DNA of 64,000 bases, from assembly GCF_000720425.1 (NCBI RefSeq), contig NZ_JOAJ01000001.1:1116001-1180000 (forward strand). The letters are read 5' to 3'. Under the pieces are notes generated by a model that saw only the letters and a list, made by a program, of their open reading frames with translations, was not told the DNA's origin and made no database searches. A program made the translations under genes and the position numbers. Source of the DNA: Nocardia rhamnosiphila NBRC 108938 (GTDB lineage Bacteria; Actinomycetota; Actinomycetes; Mycobacteriales; Mycobacteriaceae). Positions 1-8,646 of this stretch are shown piece after piece. How positions within the stretch are numbered: the stretch's first letter is position 1; each line of letters opens with the position of its first letter.

Positions 1-1
1 G

Positions 2-1324
2 TCACGTGGCCGATCGTTCCATATCGTGCCCGGGTTGCCCAGTTCCCGCCGGTGGGTTGCCGGTGTCGTCCCCGGGGTCGAGCCAGGCGAGCGCGGCGAC
101 GACGAGGGCGGTGACTCCGGTGTCGAGGGTGGGTTGTAGCGCGGGCGCGAAGCGGGAGCTGTGGTTGACCGGGATGTCCTGGAACAGGGTGCCTTTTTCG
201 ACGGCTTCGGCGAAGGCGGCCGGGTCGGTGCCGCCGAGCCCCCAGTAGGTGAACGGGACGCCGAACGCGGCGGGTATTTCGCTGATGTCCTCGCTGGCGG
301 TCTGTGGCTCGATGCGGTGGGCGGCGGCGCCGAAGGCGGTGGCGAAGGCCGCGGCGACCCGGCGGGTGGTTTCGGGGTCGTTGACGGTCGGCGGGAAGGT
401 CGTGATCCGCTCGAATTCGGGTTCACGTGGGGCGCCGGCGCCGGCAGCTTCGGCGCGCACGATCCGTTCGATGGAGTTCAGGACGTGCTCGCGGACTTCC
501 GGCTCATAGGTGCGGACATTGATCTCGAGGACGGCGTCGTCGGGGATGAGGTTGGGCCCGGTGCCGGCGTGGATACTGCCGACGGTGACGACCGCACGGG
601 TGGTGGGCGCGATTTCCCGGGAAACCACTGTCTGGAGGCGCAGCACGCACATCGCCGCCATGACGACCGGGTCGACGGAGGCCTGGGGTTGGGAGCCGTG
701 GGCGCCACGGCCGTGCAGGGTGACACGGAGGCTGTCGGCGGCGGAGAGGAACGGTCCGGGGCAGGTGCCGATGGTGCCCGCGGGATAGGGCAGGACGTGC
801 TGGCCGAGGACGACGTCGGGGGCGGGAATCTTCCCGGTGAGTCCGTCGGCGACCATGGCGCGAGCACCGTCACCATTCTCTTCCGAGGGCTGGAACAGCG
901 TGATGATCGTGCCGTGCCAGGCGTGCCGGGCCTCGGCCATCAGGCGGGCGGATCCGAGGAGGCAGGCGATGTGGATGTCGTGTCCGCATGCGTGCATGAC
1001 CGGTTGTGGGACGCCGCCACGGTCGACTGTGGCGGTGGAGGCGTAGGGCAGGCCGGTGGCTTCCTCGACCGGCAGGGCGTCCATATCGGCGCGCAGCAGC
1101 ACGGCGGGGCCGGGGCCGTTGCGGAGGACGCCGGTGACTCCCGTGCCGGCGATGCCGGTGGTGACGTCGTAGCCGTAGTCGCGCAGCGCGGTGGCGACGA
1201 GCGCGGCGGTGCGGTGTTCGCTCATGCCGAGCTCGGGGTGGGCGTGCAGATCGCGGTAGTGGTTCTCGATCTCCGCGCGGGCGGCGTCCAGGCCGGTCAG
1301 AACAGTTGCGGCGGCACGATTCAT
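2..1324 (-). CDS. M20 family amidohydrolase (metallopeptidase)
   Basis: A 440-aa cytosolic hydrolase of the M20D/amidohydrolase type (hippurate hydrolase, N-acyl-amino-acid hydrolase). Residues 77-83 carry the LLRADMDALP region and residues 111-116 the HACGHD metal motif, followed by QPSEEN, where the catalytic glutamate sits. Length and motif order match complete family members, so the gene appears intact although its TGA lies at the window edge. The ATG at 1324 was chosen because the open frame continues upstream only as low-complexity Arg/Pro sequence that antisenses the next gene. It lies 32 bp downstream of the TRIC-like gene on the same strand, so co-transcription is possible. Its exact acyl substrate cannot be read from the sequence. 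Confidence 0.9.
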   Translation of the reverse strand: MNRAAATVLTGLDAARAEIENHYRDLHAHPELGMSEHRTAALVATALRDYGYDVTTGIAGTGVTGVLRNGPGPAVLLRADMDALPVEEATGLPYASTATVDRGGVPQPVMHACGHDIHIACLLGSARLMAEARHAWHGTIITLFQPSEENGDGARAMVADGLTGKIPAPDVVLGQHVLPYPAGTIGTCPGPFLSAADSLRVTLHGRGAHGSQPQASVDPVVMAAMCVLRLQTVVSREIAPTTRAVVTVGSIHAGTGPNLIPDDAVLEINVRTYEPEVREHVLNSIERIVRAEAAGAGAPREPEFERITTFPPTVNDPETTRRVAAAFATAFGAAAHRIEPQTASEDISEIPAAFGVPFTYWGLGGTDPAAFAEAVEKGTLFQDIPVNHSSRFAPALQPTLDTGVTALVVAALAWLDPGDDTGNPPAGTGQPGHDMERSAT

Positions 1325-1356
1325 CGGTAGTGCCTCTCTGCTCGGGGGTCGGGTGG

Positions 1357-2079
1357 TCAGCTGCTGTCTTCGGTACCGGTGTCGCGGGTACGGCCGCGAC
1401 GGGTGGTGCGGACGCCGCGGACGGCGGCGGCCAGGCGGGTGTGCGGCTGCCAGTCCAGGCCGTTGGGCAGGCCCCAGCCGTACCGGACGGCGGCGAGTCG
1501 GAGAGCCAGTGAGAAGGCGATGCCTGCGACGATGCCGATCGCGGGAGCGCCGAGATAGGTGCAGACGACCATGGTGCCGGCGACCACGGCGGCGACGGTG
1601 GCGTAGAGACCGTTTCCGCCGAAGACGGCCGGGACCCGTCGCAGGAGAACATCGCGGGTGGCGCCGCCGCCGACGGCGGTGGTGATGCCGAGCAGTACGG
1701 CGGGGAGCCAGCCGAGCCCGGCGGCGAGGGTTTTCTGTGCGCCGGTGACCGCCCAGAACCCGATGACGGCGGCGTCGAGGGCGGTGAAGAGGCGGTCCCA
1801 GGCGTGTTCGCTGAGGTGGATGAGGAAGGAGATGAGGGTGCCGGCCACGGCGGTGGGCAGGTAGGCGTAGTCGGTGAGTGCTACCGGGGGGCCTTGCTGG
1901 AGCAGGGTGTCGCGGATGATGCCGCCGCCGAGGCCGGAGACGATACCGACGACGAGGAACCCGAACAGGTCGAGTTTTTCGGTGCGGGATACGGCGCCGC
2001 CGAGCATCGCGCAGGCGAAGACGCCGGCGAGGTCGAGATATCGCGTGACCTGGTCGATGGTTTCGGCGGGTGCGGCCAC
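1357..2079 (-). CDS. TRIC-type/UPF0126 membrane protein
   Basis: A 240-aa integral membrane protein of the trimeric intracellular cation channel family (UPF0126/YadS). The sequence shows two homologous halves, each with the glycine-rich signature (GLGGGIIRDTLL and AVGGGATRDVLL) that lines the pore in this family, and about seven hydrophobic helices before a basic C-terminal tail rich in Arg/Thr. The GTG at 2079 begins the conserved part, and the ribosome site is weak. The likely role is cation (K+) permeation. The tail after about residue 205 is longer and more basic than in typical members. Confidence 0.85.
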   Translation of the reverse strand: MAAPAETIDQVTRYLDLAGVFACAMLGGAVSRTEKLDLFGFLVVGIVSGLGGGIIRDTLLQQGPPVALTDYAYLPTAVAGTLISFLIHLSEHAWDRLFTALDAAVIGFWAVTGAQKTLAAGLGWLPAVLLGITTAVGGGATRDVLLRRVPAVFGGNGLYATVAAVVAGTMVVCTYLGAPAIGIVAGIAFSLALRLAAVRYGWGLPNGLDWQPHTRLAAAVRGVRTTRRGRTRDTGTEDSS

Positions 2080-2145
2080 CGCAGCAAACTAACACGCGCG
2101 ACGGTGGGTTCTCGGTGGTGACGTGCGTCGTGCGGACGCGCTGGT

Positions 2146-2733
2146 TCAGTCGATGACGCTGCCGGTCTCGGGGATCTTCCCCGGGTGGTGGCGGTCGTAG
2201 TAGCGGGCTACGCGGACTCGGTTGCCGCAGCGTTGTGGTGAGCACCAGCGGCGGCGGGGATGGGCGGGGATGAACAGCAGGACGCAGTCGTCGGCTTCGC
2301 ATTGTTTGAGGCGGGCGATCGCCGGATCGGAGAGCAGGTCGACGGCGGCTTCGGCCAGGGCGGCGGCCAGCCGCGTGCCGCTGGGGCCGCTTCGGCGCAC
2401 TGTGGCCGTGAGCGCGGTGCCGTCCCACACCAGATGTCGGACGGCGGGGGCGGCGGATTGGGCATCGGCCAATCCGTGCAGGGCGGCTGCCGGCGGGCGG
2501 CGGTGGGACAGCAACGCCTCGAGCACCGTGGAGATGTGGTCGCGGACCTGCCACACCTGTCGCAACGCCTCGGTGGTCGGGTATTCGGGCGGGTTTTCCG
2601 GCAGCCGATCGGCTTGTTGCCGGAGCCAGTCGGCCAACTGATCGGGAGTACTCAGGAGGTCACCCTGGGCCGGGCGGGTGTTCACCAGATCCAGGGCCAG
2701 TTGCTCGCCCACCGGGAATGCTGCCGAGTTCAT
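2146..2733 (-). CDS. CGNR zinc finger / ABATE domain protein, probable regulator
   Basis: A 195-aa protein with an N-terminal ABATE-like domain (LDLVNTR near residue 15) and a C-terminal CGNR zinc finger: cysteines in CEADDC, then WCSPQRCGNRVRVARYY with CGNR at about 169-172. Such proteins are common in actinobacteria and are thought to bind DNA. The gene is divergent from the alpha/beta hydrolase at 2822 with only 88 bp between starts, so that hydrolase is the natural candidate target. The ATG is at 2733. Confidence 0.85.
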   Translation of the reverse strand: MNSAAFPVGEQLALDLVNTRPAQGDLLSTPDQLADWLRQQADRLPENPPEYPTTEALRQVWQVRDHISTVLEALLSHRRPPAAALHGLADAQSAAPAVRHLVWDGTALTATVRRSGPSGTRLAAALAEAAVDLLSDPAIARLKQCEADDCVLLFIPAHPRRRWCSPQRCGNRVRVARYYDRHHPGKIPETGSVID

Positions 2734-2736
2734 CCC

Positions 2737-2792
2737 GCTAATGCTACTTCACTGTCTTGACACGTTAGACGCGGTTCGACTACAGCTAATGC
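2737..2792. promoter_or_regulatory. Divergent promoter with repeated GCTAATGC element
   Basis: The 88-bp gap between the CGNR gene and the hydrolase holds two direct copies of GCTAATGC (2737-2744 and 2785-2792), each followed by a similar CT-rich tail (TACTTCA, ATCTACTTGA). A TTGACA box lies between them at 2757-2762 and could be the -35 of the rightward promoter. The repeats are a plausible operator for the CGNR protein; this is inference from position. Confidence 0.4.
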
Positions 2793-2821
2793 ATCTACTT
2801 GAGAAGAAAGCATGTGAATCC

Positions 2822-3697
2822 ATGAGCTTGCCGCTGGTTCATCACCGCTACCTCGATGTCGACGGCGTCGGTGTCTTCTATCGGGAATCCGTGCCCGGTC
2901 GCGCCGAGGCGCCGACGCTGCTGCTGCTACACGGCTTTCCCTCCGCCTCTCATCAGTTCCGACGGCTGATCGATGTGCTCGGCGATCGCTACCGGCTCGT
3001 CGCGCCCGACTATCCCGGTTTCGGGAACACCACGACGCCGGCAGATTTCGAGTACACCTTCGATCACCTGGCCGATATCACCGAGGCGTTCGTGCAGCAG
3101 CTCGGCCTGCACCGTTTCGCCATGTATGTCTTCGACTTCGGCGCTCCGATCGGCTTCCGGCTCGCCGAGCGCCACCCGGAATGGGTCACGGGGTTGATCG
3201 TGCAGAACGGAAACGTCTACGAGGCAGGGCTGTCCGACGGCGCGCGGGAGTTCATTTCGCTCCGTCCGGAGCAGGAGGGCGCCCGAGACACGATCCGCCG
3301 ACTGCTGGCCCCGGCGGGCACCCGCAGCCAGTACGAGACCGGAGTCCCTGAGGTCACCACACTGTCCCCCGAATCCTGGTTGCTGGACCAGTATTTCCTG
3401 GGCCTGCCCGGGCGCGAGGAGGCGCAGATGGCATTGGCTTTCGACTACCGGTCCAATATCGCCCGCTATCCGGCCTGGCAGGGCTGGCTGCGGAAGTACG
3501 CCCCGCCCACCCTGATCACCTGGGGGGCGAACGATCCGTTCTTTCCCGCGCCCGGCGCGCACGCCTACCTGACCGACCTCCCGGACGCCGAACTGCATCT
3601 GTTCGATACGGGCCACTTCGCCCTGGAAACCCATCTGGGAGAGATCGCCCGGCTCATCGCCGCATTCCTCGACCGGCTACCCGATTCCGGGCTCTGA
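2822..3697 (+). CDS. Alpha/beta hydrolase (epoxide hydrolase/dehalogenase-like)
   Basis: A 291-aa alpha/beta-hydrolase. HGFPSASHQFR (oxyanion region) starts at residue 37. The nucleophile elbow reads VFDFGAP with Asp105 in the nucleophile position, as in epoxide hydrolases and haloalkane dehalogenases rather than serine esterases. The catalytic His is in DTGHFALE (about 265). The ATG at 2822 is preferred over an in-frame ATG 144 bases upstream because homology-like sequence begins there and the upstream extension overlaps the divergent gene. It is probably regulated with, or by, the divergent CGNR protein. The substrate is unknown. Confidence 0.88.
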   Translation: MSLPLVHHRYLDVDGVGVFYRESVPGRAEAPTLLLLHGFPSASHQFRRLIDVLGDRYRLVAPDYPGFGNTTTPADFEYTFDHLADITEAFVQQLGLHRFAMYVFDFGAPIGFRLAERHPEWVTGLIVQNGNVYEAGLSDGAREFISLRPEQEGARDTIRRLLAPAGTRSQYETGVPEVTTLSPESWLLDQYFLGLPGREEAQMALAFDYRSNIARYPAWQGWLRKYAPPTLITWGANDPFFPAPGAHAYLTDLPDAELHLFDTGHFALETHLGEIARLIAAFLDRLPDSGL

Positions 3698-3757
3698 TGG
3701 TCGGCCGGGCGATCCACTCCGCGGGGCCACAACGCGTCCACCGACGGGCCGCATCCG

Positions 3758-4462
3758 TCAGGGGCGGGTATTCACGGGCGCACTCCCACCGGCTGCCAGC
3801 CGCATGAGGTCGGTATCGAGGTCGACGGTGGTTTCGTTGCCGCCGGCGCTGCCGAAGCTGTGCTGGTAGCTGGTCCACGATTCGTCTTTGACCTTGTGCG
3901 CGAAACCGCTCTCCATCAGCAGCACCAATTCGAGGGCGGCGCGGTCGATGCGTTTGTCGAGGTCGGTGTCACTCCAGTCTTCGGAGGCGGCGAAAAGGGA
4001 GGTGGGCACGGTCATGGTGCGCAGGAAGGCGAACAGGGCGCGCATCTGTTCGTCGACGACCAGGGCGTGCCGGGAGCTGCCGGCGGTGGCGGCCAGGATC
4101 ACCGGTTTGGCGATGAGCAGGTCGTTGTCGAGGACGTGGAAGAAGGAGGTGAGCAGTCCGCTGGGTGCGGCCTTGTAGACGGGGGCGGCGACGATCAGGC
4201 CGTCGGCGGCGGCGAGTGTTTCGACCGCGGCGGTCATCTTGGGGCCCATGAGCTGGGAGACCAGCGCGGTGGTGATCTCGGTGGCGAGTTCGCGGAGGTC
4301 GATGACGTGCACGGTGGCGGTGGCGCCGCGCCGGCCGGCGAGGGTGCCGACGCGGGCGGCGACCCGGTCGGCGAGCATGCGGGTCGAGGACGGGTTGCTG
4401 GTGCCGCCGCTGACCACGACCAGCCGGTAGGGGGTCGTGCCCTGGCCGTTGGTGGTGTTCAT
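3758..4462 (-). CDS. NAD(P)H-dependent FMN reductase (CE1759 type)
   Basis: A 234-aa flavodoxin-fold reductase. The N-terminal SGGTSNPSSTRMLADRV loop binds FMN phosphate, and AAPVYKAAPSGLLTSFF is typical of the NADPH-dependent FMN reductase family. It is the last gene of a three-gene operon whose first gene is an LLM; such reductases supply reduced FMN to the partner monooxygenase. Its ATG overlaps the upstream MarR stop as ATGA (4459-4462), indicating translational coupling. Confidence 0.88.
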   Translation of the reverse strand: MNTTNGQGTTPYRLVVVSGGTSNPSSTRMLADRVAARVGTLAGRRGATATVHVIDLRELATEITTALVSQLMGPKMTAAVETLAAADGLIVAAPVYKAAPSGLLTSFFHVLDNDLLIAKPVILAATAGSSRHALVVDEQMRALFAFLRTMTVPTSLFAASEDWSDTDLDKRIDRAALELVLLMESGFAHKVKDESWTSYQHSFGSAGGNETTVDLDTDLMRLAAGGSAPVNTRP

Positions 4463-4911
4463 ATCTCGTTCCTTTGCGTGGTGTCGGCGAGTTTGCCGCA
4501 GAGCTGTTCGAGGGTGCGTAGTTCGTCGTCGGTGAGGGCGCCGGTGAGGGCGCGGGCGACGCCGACGGCGTGGCGGCCGCCGATGCGGCGCTGTCGGGTC
4601 CGGCCCTCGTCGGTGAGCGAGAGCCGGACCCCGCGGCCGTCGTGCGGGTCGGGGGTGCGTTGCACGAGGCCGCGGTCGACGAGCCGGTCCACCATCCGGG
4701 ACAGCGCCGGCTGGGTGAGCAGGACGTGCCGGTTGAGTTCGGCGGGACGGATGGGTTCAGGGCATTTGGACAGCGTGTAGAGGACGTCGTATTCGCGCAT
4801 GGTGAGTCCCTGCCATACGTCCTCGGCCGCGAACTGTTTCATCAGTACCGCGTGGGCGGTGAGCACCGCTTCCCAGGCGTCGTTGGCGAGCCGTCCGCTG
4901 GTTCTGGTCAC
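4459..4911 (-). CDS. MarR family transcriptional regulator
   Basis: A 150-aa winged-helix regulator: LTMREYDVLYTL, then the recognition region QPALSRMVDRLVDRGLVQR and the wing DPHDGRGVRLSLTDEGR. The GTG at 4911 was chosen because it overlaps the LLM stop as GTGA (4908-4911). The longer open frame upstream only antisenses the LLM gene. It sits between an LLM and its FMN reductase, so it probably senses a substrate of that pair and represses the operon from the palindrome at 6110-6121. Confidence 0.88.
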   Translation of the reverse strand: MTRTSGRLANDAWEAVLTAHAVLMKQFAAEDVWQGLTMREYDVLYTLSKCPEPIRPAELNRHVLLTQPALSRMVDRLVDRGLVQRTPDPHDGRGVRLSLTDEGRTRQRRIGGRHAVGVARALTGALTDDELRTLEQLCGKLADTTQRNEI

Positions 4912-6083
4912 TTGTCGGCCAGGGTCTTCGCGGTGTCCTGGTAGGGGCTGGTGCCGGCCAGATTGTCGCCCTGGTTGGCGTGGGGGCGGGCCTGCCGGGC
5001 GGGCTCGTCGCCGTATTCGGCGGCGACGCGCGCCCGATGGGTGGGCGCCGGGGCCGATTCGGGGTCGCGGCGGGCCTCCAGCTCTTTGCGCAGGACCGGC
5101 ACGACTTCCTCGCCGAGCAGATCGAGCTGGTTCAGCACGGTTTTCAGTGGCAGTCCGGCGTGGTCCATCAGCCACAACTGGCGCTGGTAGTCACCGAAGG
5201 TGTCGTGGAAGGTGAGGGTTTTGTCAATGATCTCCTGCGGGCTGCCGACCGACAGCGGGGTCATTTCGGCGAAGTCCTCCAGGGAGGGGCCGTGACCGTA
5301 GACGGGGGCTTCGTCGAAGTAGGGGCGGAATTCGTTCCAGGCGTCCTGGGATTTCTTGGCGATATAGGCCTGTCCGCCGAGTCCGACGATGGCCTGCTTC
5401 TTGGTTCCGTGACCGTAGTGTTCGAAACGCTGCCGGTAGAACTCGATGAGCTGCAGCGAGTGCGCGGTGGGCCAGAAGATGTGGTTGGCGAAGAAGCCGT
5501 TGCCGTAGTAGGCGGCCTGTTCGGCGATTTCCGGGGTGCGGATGGAGCCGTGCCAGACGAACGGCGGCACACCGTCGAGCGGACGCGGGGTGGCGGTGAA
5601 GCCCTGCAGCGGGGTGCGGTAGTTGCCTTCCCAGTCGACGACGTCCTCGCGCCACAACCGGTGCAGGAGGTTGTAGTTCTCCAACGCCAGCGGCAGGCCC
5701 GCGCGGATGTCCTTACCGAACCACGGGTAGACGGGGCCGGTGTTGCCGCGGCCGAGCATGAGATCCATGCGGCCCTTGGACAGGTGTTGCAGCATGGCGT
5801 AGTCCTCGGCGATCTTCACCGGGTCGTTGGTGGTGATGAGGGTGGTCGCCGTGGTGAGGATCAGTCGCTCGGTGGTGGCCGCGATATGGCCGAGCAGGGT
5901 GGTCGGTGAGGAGGAGAAGAACGGCGGGTTGTGGTGCTCGCCGATGGCGAAGACGTCGAGGCCGACTTCTTCGGTTTTCCGCGCGATCTGCACGATCGCG
6001 TCGATCCGTTCGGCCTCGCTGGGCGTCACGCCGGTCACGGGGTCGCGGGTGATATCGCTGACCGAGAAGATTCCGAACTGCAT
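4908..6083 (-). CDS. FMN-dependent luciferase-like monooxygenase (CE1758 type)
   Basis: A 391-aa TIM-barrel flavin monooxygenase. Conserved stretches are MQFGIFSVSDIT at the start, AIGEHHNPPFFSSSP, LTTATTLITTNDPVKIAEDYAMLQHLS and MLGRGNTGPVYPWFG. Architecture and neighbours (MarR, FMN reductase) match the Corynebacterium CE1758/CE1759 pairing. The first gene of its operon, it starts 27 bp from a candidate MarR operator. The last 50 residues (after about 340) are polar and probably disordered. The oxidised substrate is unknown. Confidence 0.9.
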   Translation of the reverse strand: MQFGIFSVSDITRDPVTGVTPSEAERIDAIVQIARKTEEVGLDVFAIGEHHNPPFFSSSPTTLLGHIAATTERLILTTATTLITTNDPVKIAEDYAMLQHLSKGRMDLMLGRGNTGPVYPWFGKDIRAGLPLALENYNLLHRLWREDVVDWEGNYRTPLQGFTATPRPLDGVPPFVWHGSIRTPEIAEQAAYYGNGFFANHIFWPTAHSLQLIEFYRQRFEHYGHGTKKQAIVGLGGQAYIAKKSQDAWNEFRPYFDEAPVYGHGPSLEDFAEMTPLSVGSPQEIIDKTLTFHDTFGDYQRQLWLMDHAGLPLKTVLNQLDLLGEEVVPVLRKELEARRDPESAPAPTHRARVAAEYGDEPARQARPHANQGDNLAGTSPYQDTAKTLADK

Positions 6084-6109
6084 CGTGTGTCACTCCCACC
6101 GTAGTTTCT

Positions 6110-6121
6110 ATGCATTTGCAT
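6110..6121. promoter_or_regulatory. Candidate MarR operator upstream of the LLM operon
   Basis: A perfect inverted repeat ATGCA-TT-TGCAT, flanked by partly symmetric GTAG/CTAC, lies 27 bp upstream of the LLM start at 6083. The size, spacing and AT-rich centre suit a MarR dimer. Assignment to the MarR protein at 4459-4911 is by operon context only. Confidence 0.5.
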
Positions 6122-6485
6122 CTACCTGAACGGCGGGGGCGGCAGGGTTATTCCTGGTGCTATCACCGACCGCGGAGTACGGGAACCGTGCGGCGGATCG
6201 CGGCGCTGCACTCCCCTGCCCGGACCTGCGCCCGCCGGCCGGACGTACCGGCTACCGGCTCTGATTCATCCGGCCGGCGAGCGCGCATGGCTCGTTCCGC
6301 CATCCCTGTTCACACACCTGCTGTGTGGCCGGGGCCGCGGGGTGACCTGCTCTCTGTCGAAGCGTTCACGGACCTGCCGCCGGGCAGGGTCGACGAGCAC
6401 GCCGGTGACGCCCGCGCCGGAGTTCGGTGGTGGACAGGCCTCCGAGAAGTCGGCAGGCATGGCCCGCGACAGCCGGAACACCGCG
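6122..6485. other. Gap without a convincing gene
   Basis: About 364 bases between the LLM operon promoter and the end of the phosphotransferase gene. Short frames exist on both strands (for example a minus-strand frame at 6266-6481), but none has a ribosome site or recognisable domain. It may hold a decayed gene; I see no repeat or RNA. Confidence 0.4.
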
Positions 6486-6509
6486 CGGTTACGCCGCTGT
6501 GGCTAACCG
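6486..6509 (-). terminator. Stem-loop at the end of the phosphotransferase operon
   Basis: CGGTTA (6486-6491) plus GCC (6493-6495) pair with GGC (6501-6503) plus TAACCG (6504-6509), leaving a 5-nt loop and one bulged base. The gene's TAG stop lies in the stem. There is no clear T-run, so termination strength is uncertain. Confidence 0.4.
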
Positions 6510-7564
6510 GTAGCGGGCGACCGCAGCGGGGCCGGTTGCCGGGTGAGCGAGTCCAGGTCACGGATGGCGGCGCAACTGCGGCGGATCATGGCGGCGAACA
6601 TGGCGTCGCCGCGCTCGGAGGGGGTGCCGTAGGCGGCGCCGAACACCGCGACCAGCGGACCCTGCAGGGCGGCGAAGCGGTAGTCCTGCCAGCAGTCCTC
6701 GACGGTGTAGCCGGTGACGCCGAGTTCGGTGAGCCGTCGGTGGTAGGTGGCGACCAGATCCTGTTCGGCGGCCCGTCGTAGCTCCGGGTCCAGGCCGGTG
6801 GTGATGAAGTAGGCGAGATCGCGGGCGGGCAGGCCGAGGTTGACGGTCTGCCAGTCGACGGCGCTCACCTGCGGCGGGTCGGCGGCGTCGAACAGCAGGT
6901 TGTCCAGGCGGTAGTCGCCGTGCACGAGACCGAAGCGTTCAGGACGGGCGACCAGCCAGTCGGCGATGACCGCACCGCAGGCGCGTACGGTCTCGTGGTC
7001 GGCGGCGGAGAGGCGGTCCCCGAGTCGGTCGAGGAAGATCTCGGTGGTGGGACCGTAGAGTTCGCGCAACGTACCGGCTTCTTCCGGACCGTTGCGGCTG
7101 AACCCCTCGATATCGAGCAGGGATTCGTCACACCAGCGGGGGGCGTGCAGGCCCGCGAGATTGGCCACGGCCGGGTGGGCGTGGGCGACGGAGCAGCCGC
7201 CGATCTGGTCACCTTGGCGGGCCGGTGCCAGGTCTTCCAGCAGGAGGACGAATTCGGCGCCGTCGCCGTGTATCTCGGCGTGGTGGCAGCGCGGGGTCCG
7301 GACGGCGACTGTGGTGGCGATCTCGGTGTAGAAGCGGACTTCCTGGCGGTAGGCGCCGGCCAGCATGGCGCGTACGCCGGGGTCGGCGGCGGGGAGTTTC
7401 GCCAGGAGTCGTGGCGGGACCCCGTCGCCGGTCAGCCGCAACCGGTGCACGGCGCCGATCTGTCCCGTGCCGACGGCTTCGGCGGTCACCGCGGTGACCG
7501 GGCGGCCGAGGACGGTGGTGAGCCATTCGGGGGTGAGGCCGGCGATATCTGTCGGGCCGGTCAT
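6503..7564 (-). CDS. APH/EcKinase-like phosphotransferase family protein
   Basis: A 353-aa protein-kinase-fold phosphotransferase. The Brenner-type motif VHGDYRLDNLLFD places the catalytic Asp at 217 and a metal-binding Asn at 222, with the DFG-equivalent VDWQT at Asp237. Such proteins phosphorylate small molecules and often accompany lipid or steroid catabolic genes. The ATG at 7564 overlaps the preceding LLM stop as ATGA. It is the last gene of the SDR-LLM-kinase operon that starts opposite cyp51. The substrate is unknown. Confidence 0.85.
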   Translation of the reverse strand: MTGPTDIAGLTPEWLTTVLGRPVTAVTAEAVGTGQIGAVHRLRLTGDGVPPRLLAKLPAADPGVRAMLAGAYRQEVRFYTEIATTVAVRTPRCHHAEIHGDGAEFVLLLEDLAPARQGDQIGGCSVAHAHPAVANLAGLHAPRWCDESLLDIEGFSRNGPEEAGTLRELYGPTTEIFLDRLGDRLSAADHETVRACGAVIADWLVARPERFGLVHGDYRLDNLLFDAADPPQVSAVDWQTVNLGLPARDLAYFITTGLDPELRRAAEQDLVATYHRRLTELGVTGYTVEDCWQDYRFAALQGPLVAVFGAAYGTPSERGDAMFAAMIRRSCAAIRDLDSLTRQPAPLRSPATG

Positions 7565-8646
7565 CGGTGGCTCCTGCCGGGGTTGGGTGGCAGATGGGCG
7601 AACCGGCCGGGGTCGCGGTGGCGCCGCCACGCGTCGAGCACGGGTGCGAGTTCGGTGGGTGTGTTGCCGTGCAGGATCACGCCGTCGGCGCCGGCGGCGA
7701 ACTGGTCGGCGATCCGGCTCGCGCACTGTTCGGGGGTGCCGGTGGCGGAGGCGGCCGTCCACTCCGCGGGGAGCAGTTCTTCGACGGCGGCGAGGGAGGT
7801 GTCGTCGGCTACGGCATCGAGGGCGCCTCCGGCACCGGTGACCAGGGGATGTGCCCGGAAGTCGGCGAGGGCCTGCGCGTCCCATTCGTTGACCTGGACC
7901 AGGATGTCGCCGTAACCCTGCAGGTAGGTGCCGAGGCGGCCGACCAGTTTGCGTAGCCGGGCCGATTCGCCCTGGGCGTCGTCGACCACCGCCAGCACCG
8001 ACCAGATGCGGACGGCTGCCGGATCGCGGCCGGCGTCCGCGGCGGCGCCGCGGATCGTCCGGACGGCACGGGCGGTGGTGTCGTCGGTGAAGAAGGTGTG
8101 CAGGACGACGGCGTCGGCGATCTGCCCGGCCAGACGCAGGGTGTTGGCGCCGATCGCGGTGAGGGTGACCGGGATGGCTTCGTCGTAGGTGGGGTCGAGA
8201 TGCAGGATCGGGTATTTCCCGGCGGGCCCGTCGTGGCCGACAACAGTGTCGCCGTGCCAGAGGCGCCGGTAGAGCTCGGTGGCGTCGCGGAGTTGCGCGG
8301 AGGTGACCCGGGGCAGGCCGATGACGTCGAAGAGCGCCCCGAATCCGCGGCCGAGACCGAGGCTGTAGCGGCCGCGGGTGAGCCGGTGCAGGGTGACCGC
8401 GGCGGCGGCGGTGATCAGGGGGTGGCGGGTGTTGTGGTTGGTGGCGGCGGTGCAGATGCCGAGGTCGGTGGTGACCGCGCCCGCGGCGGCGGCGAGGGCG
8501 AACGCTTCTTTGGTGTTGAACCGTTCGGACAGGAACATGGCGCCGAGGCCGAGCCGTTCCGCGGCGCGGGCTTCGTCGAGCAGAATATGCGGGTCGGTGG
8601 CGTGGCCGGCGAGACCGTAGCAGCCGAGTTCGGGGAATTCGGTCAC
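7561..8646 (-). CDS. LLM class F420-dependent oxidoreductase
   Basis: A 361-aa luciferase-like oxidoreductase. Conserved features include the N-terminal barrel strand with FLSERFNTKEAF, GICTAATNHNTRHPLITAA, and the C-terminal GVILHGNTPTELAPVL. The GTG at 8646 overlaps the SDR stop as GTGA (8643-8646) and begins the family N-terminus (TEFPELGCYGLAGH). It resembles the actinobacterial TIGR03857-type subgroup; F420 rather than FMN as cofactor is inferred from that resemblance. Confidence 0.85.
   Translation of the reverse strand: MTEFPELGCYGLAGHATDPHILLDEARAAERLGLGAMFLSERFNTKEAFALAAAAGAVTTDLGICTAATNHNTRHPLITAAAAVTLHRLTRGRYSLGLGRGFGALFDVIGLPRVTSAQLRDATELYRRLWHGDTVVGHDGPAGKYPILHLDPTYDEAIPVTLTAIGANTLRLAGQIADAVVLHTFFTDDTTARAVRTIRGAAADAGRDPAAVRIWSVLAVVDDAQGESARLRKLVGRLGTYLQGYGDILVQVNEWDAQALADFRAHPLVTGAGGALDAVADDTSLAAVEELLPAEWTAASATGTPEQCASRIADQFAAGADGVILHGNTPTELAPVLDAWRRHRDPGRFAHLPPNPGRSHR

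Noticed and set aside
1325..2554. Upstream in-frame extension of the first M20 gene giving an 850-aa product
   Set aside because: The extra sequence is Arg/Pro-rich, has no domain and lies in a shifted frame over the TRIC-like and CGNR genes.
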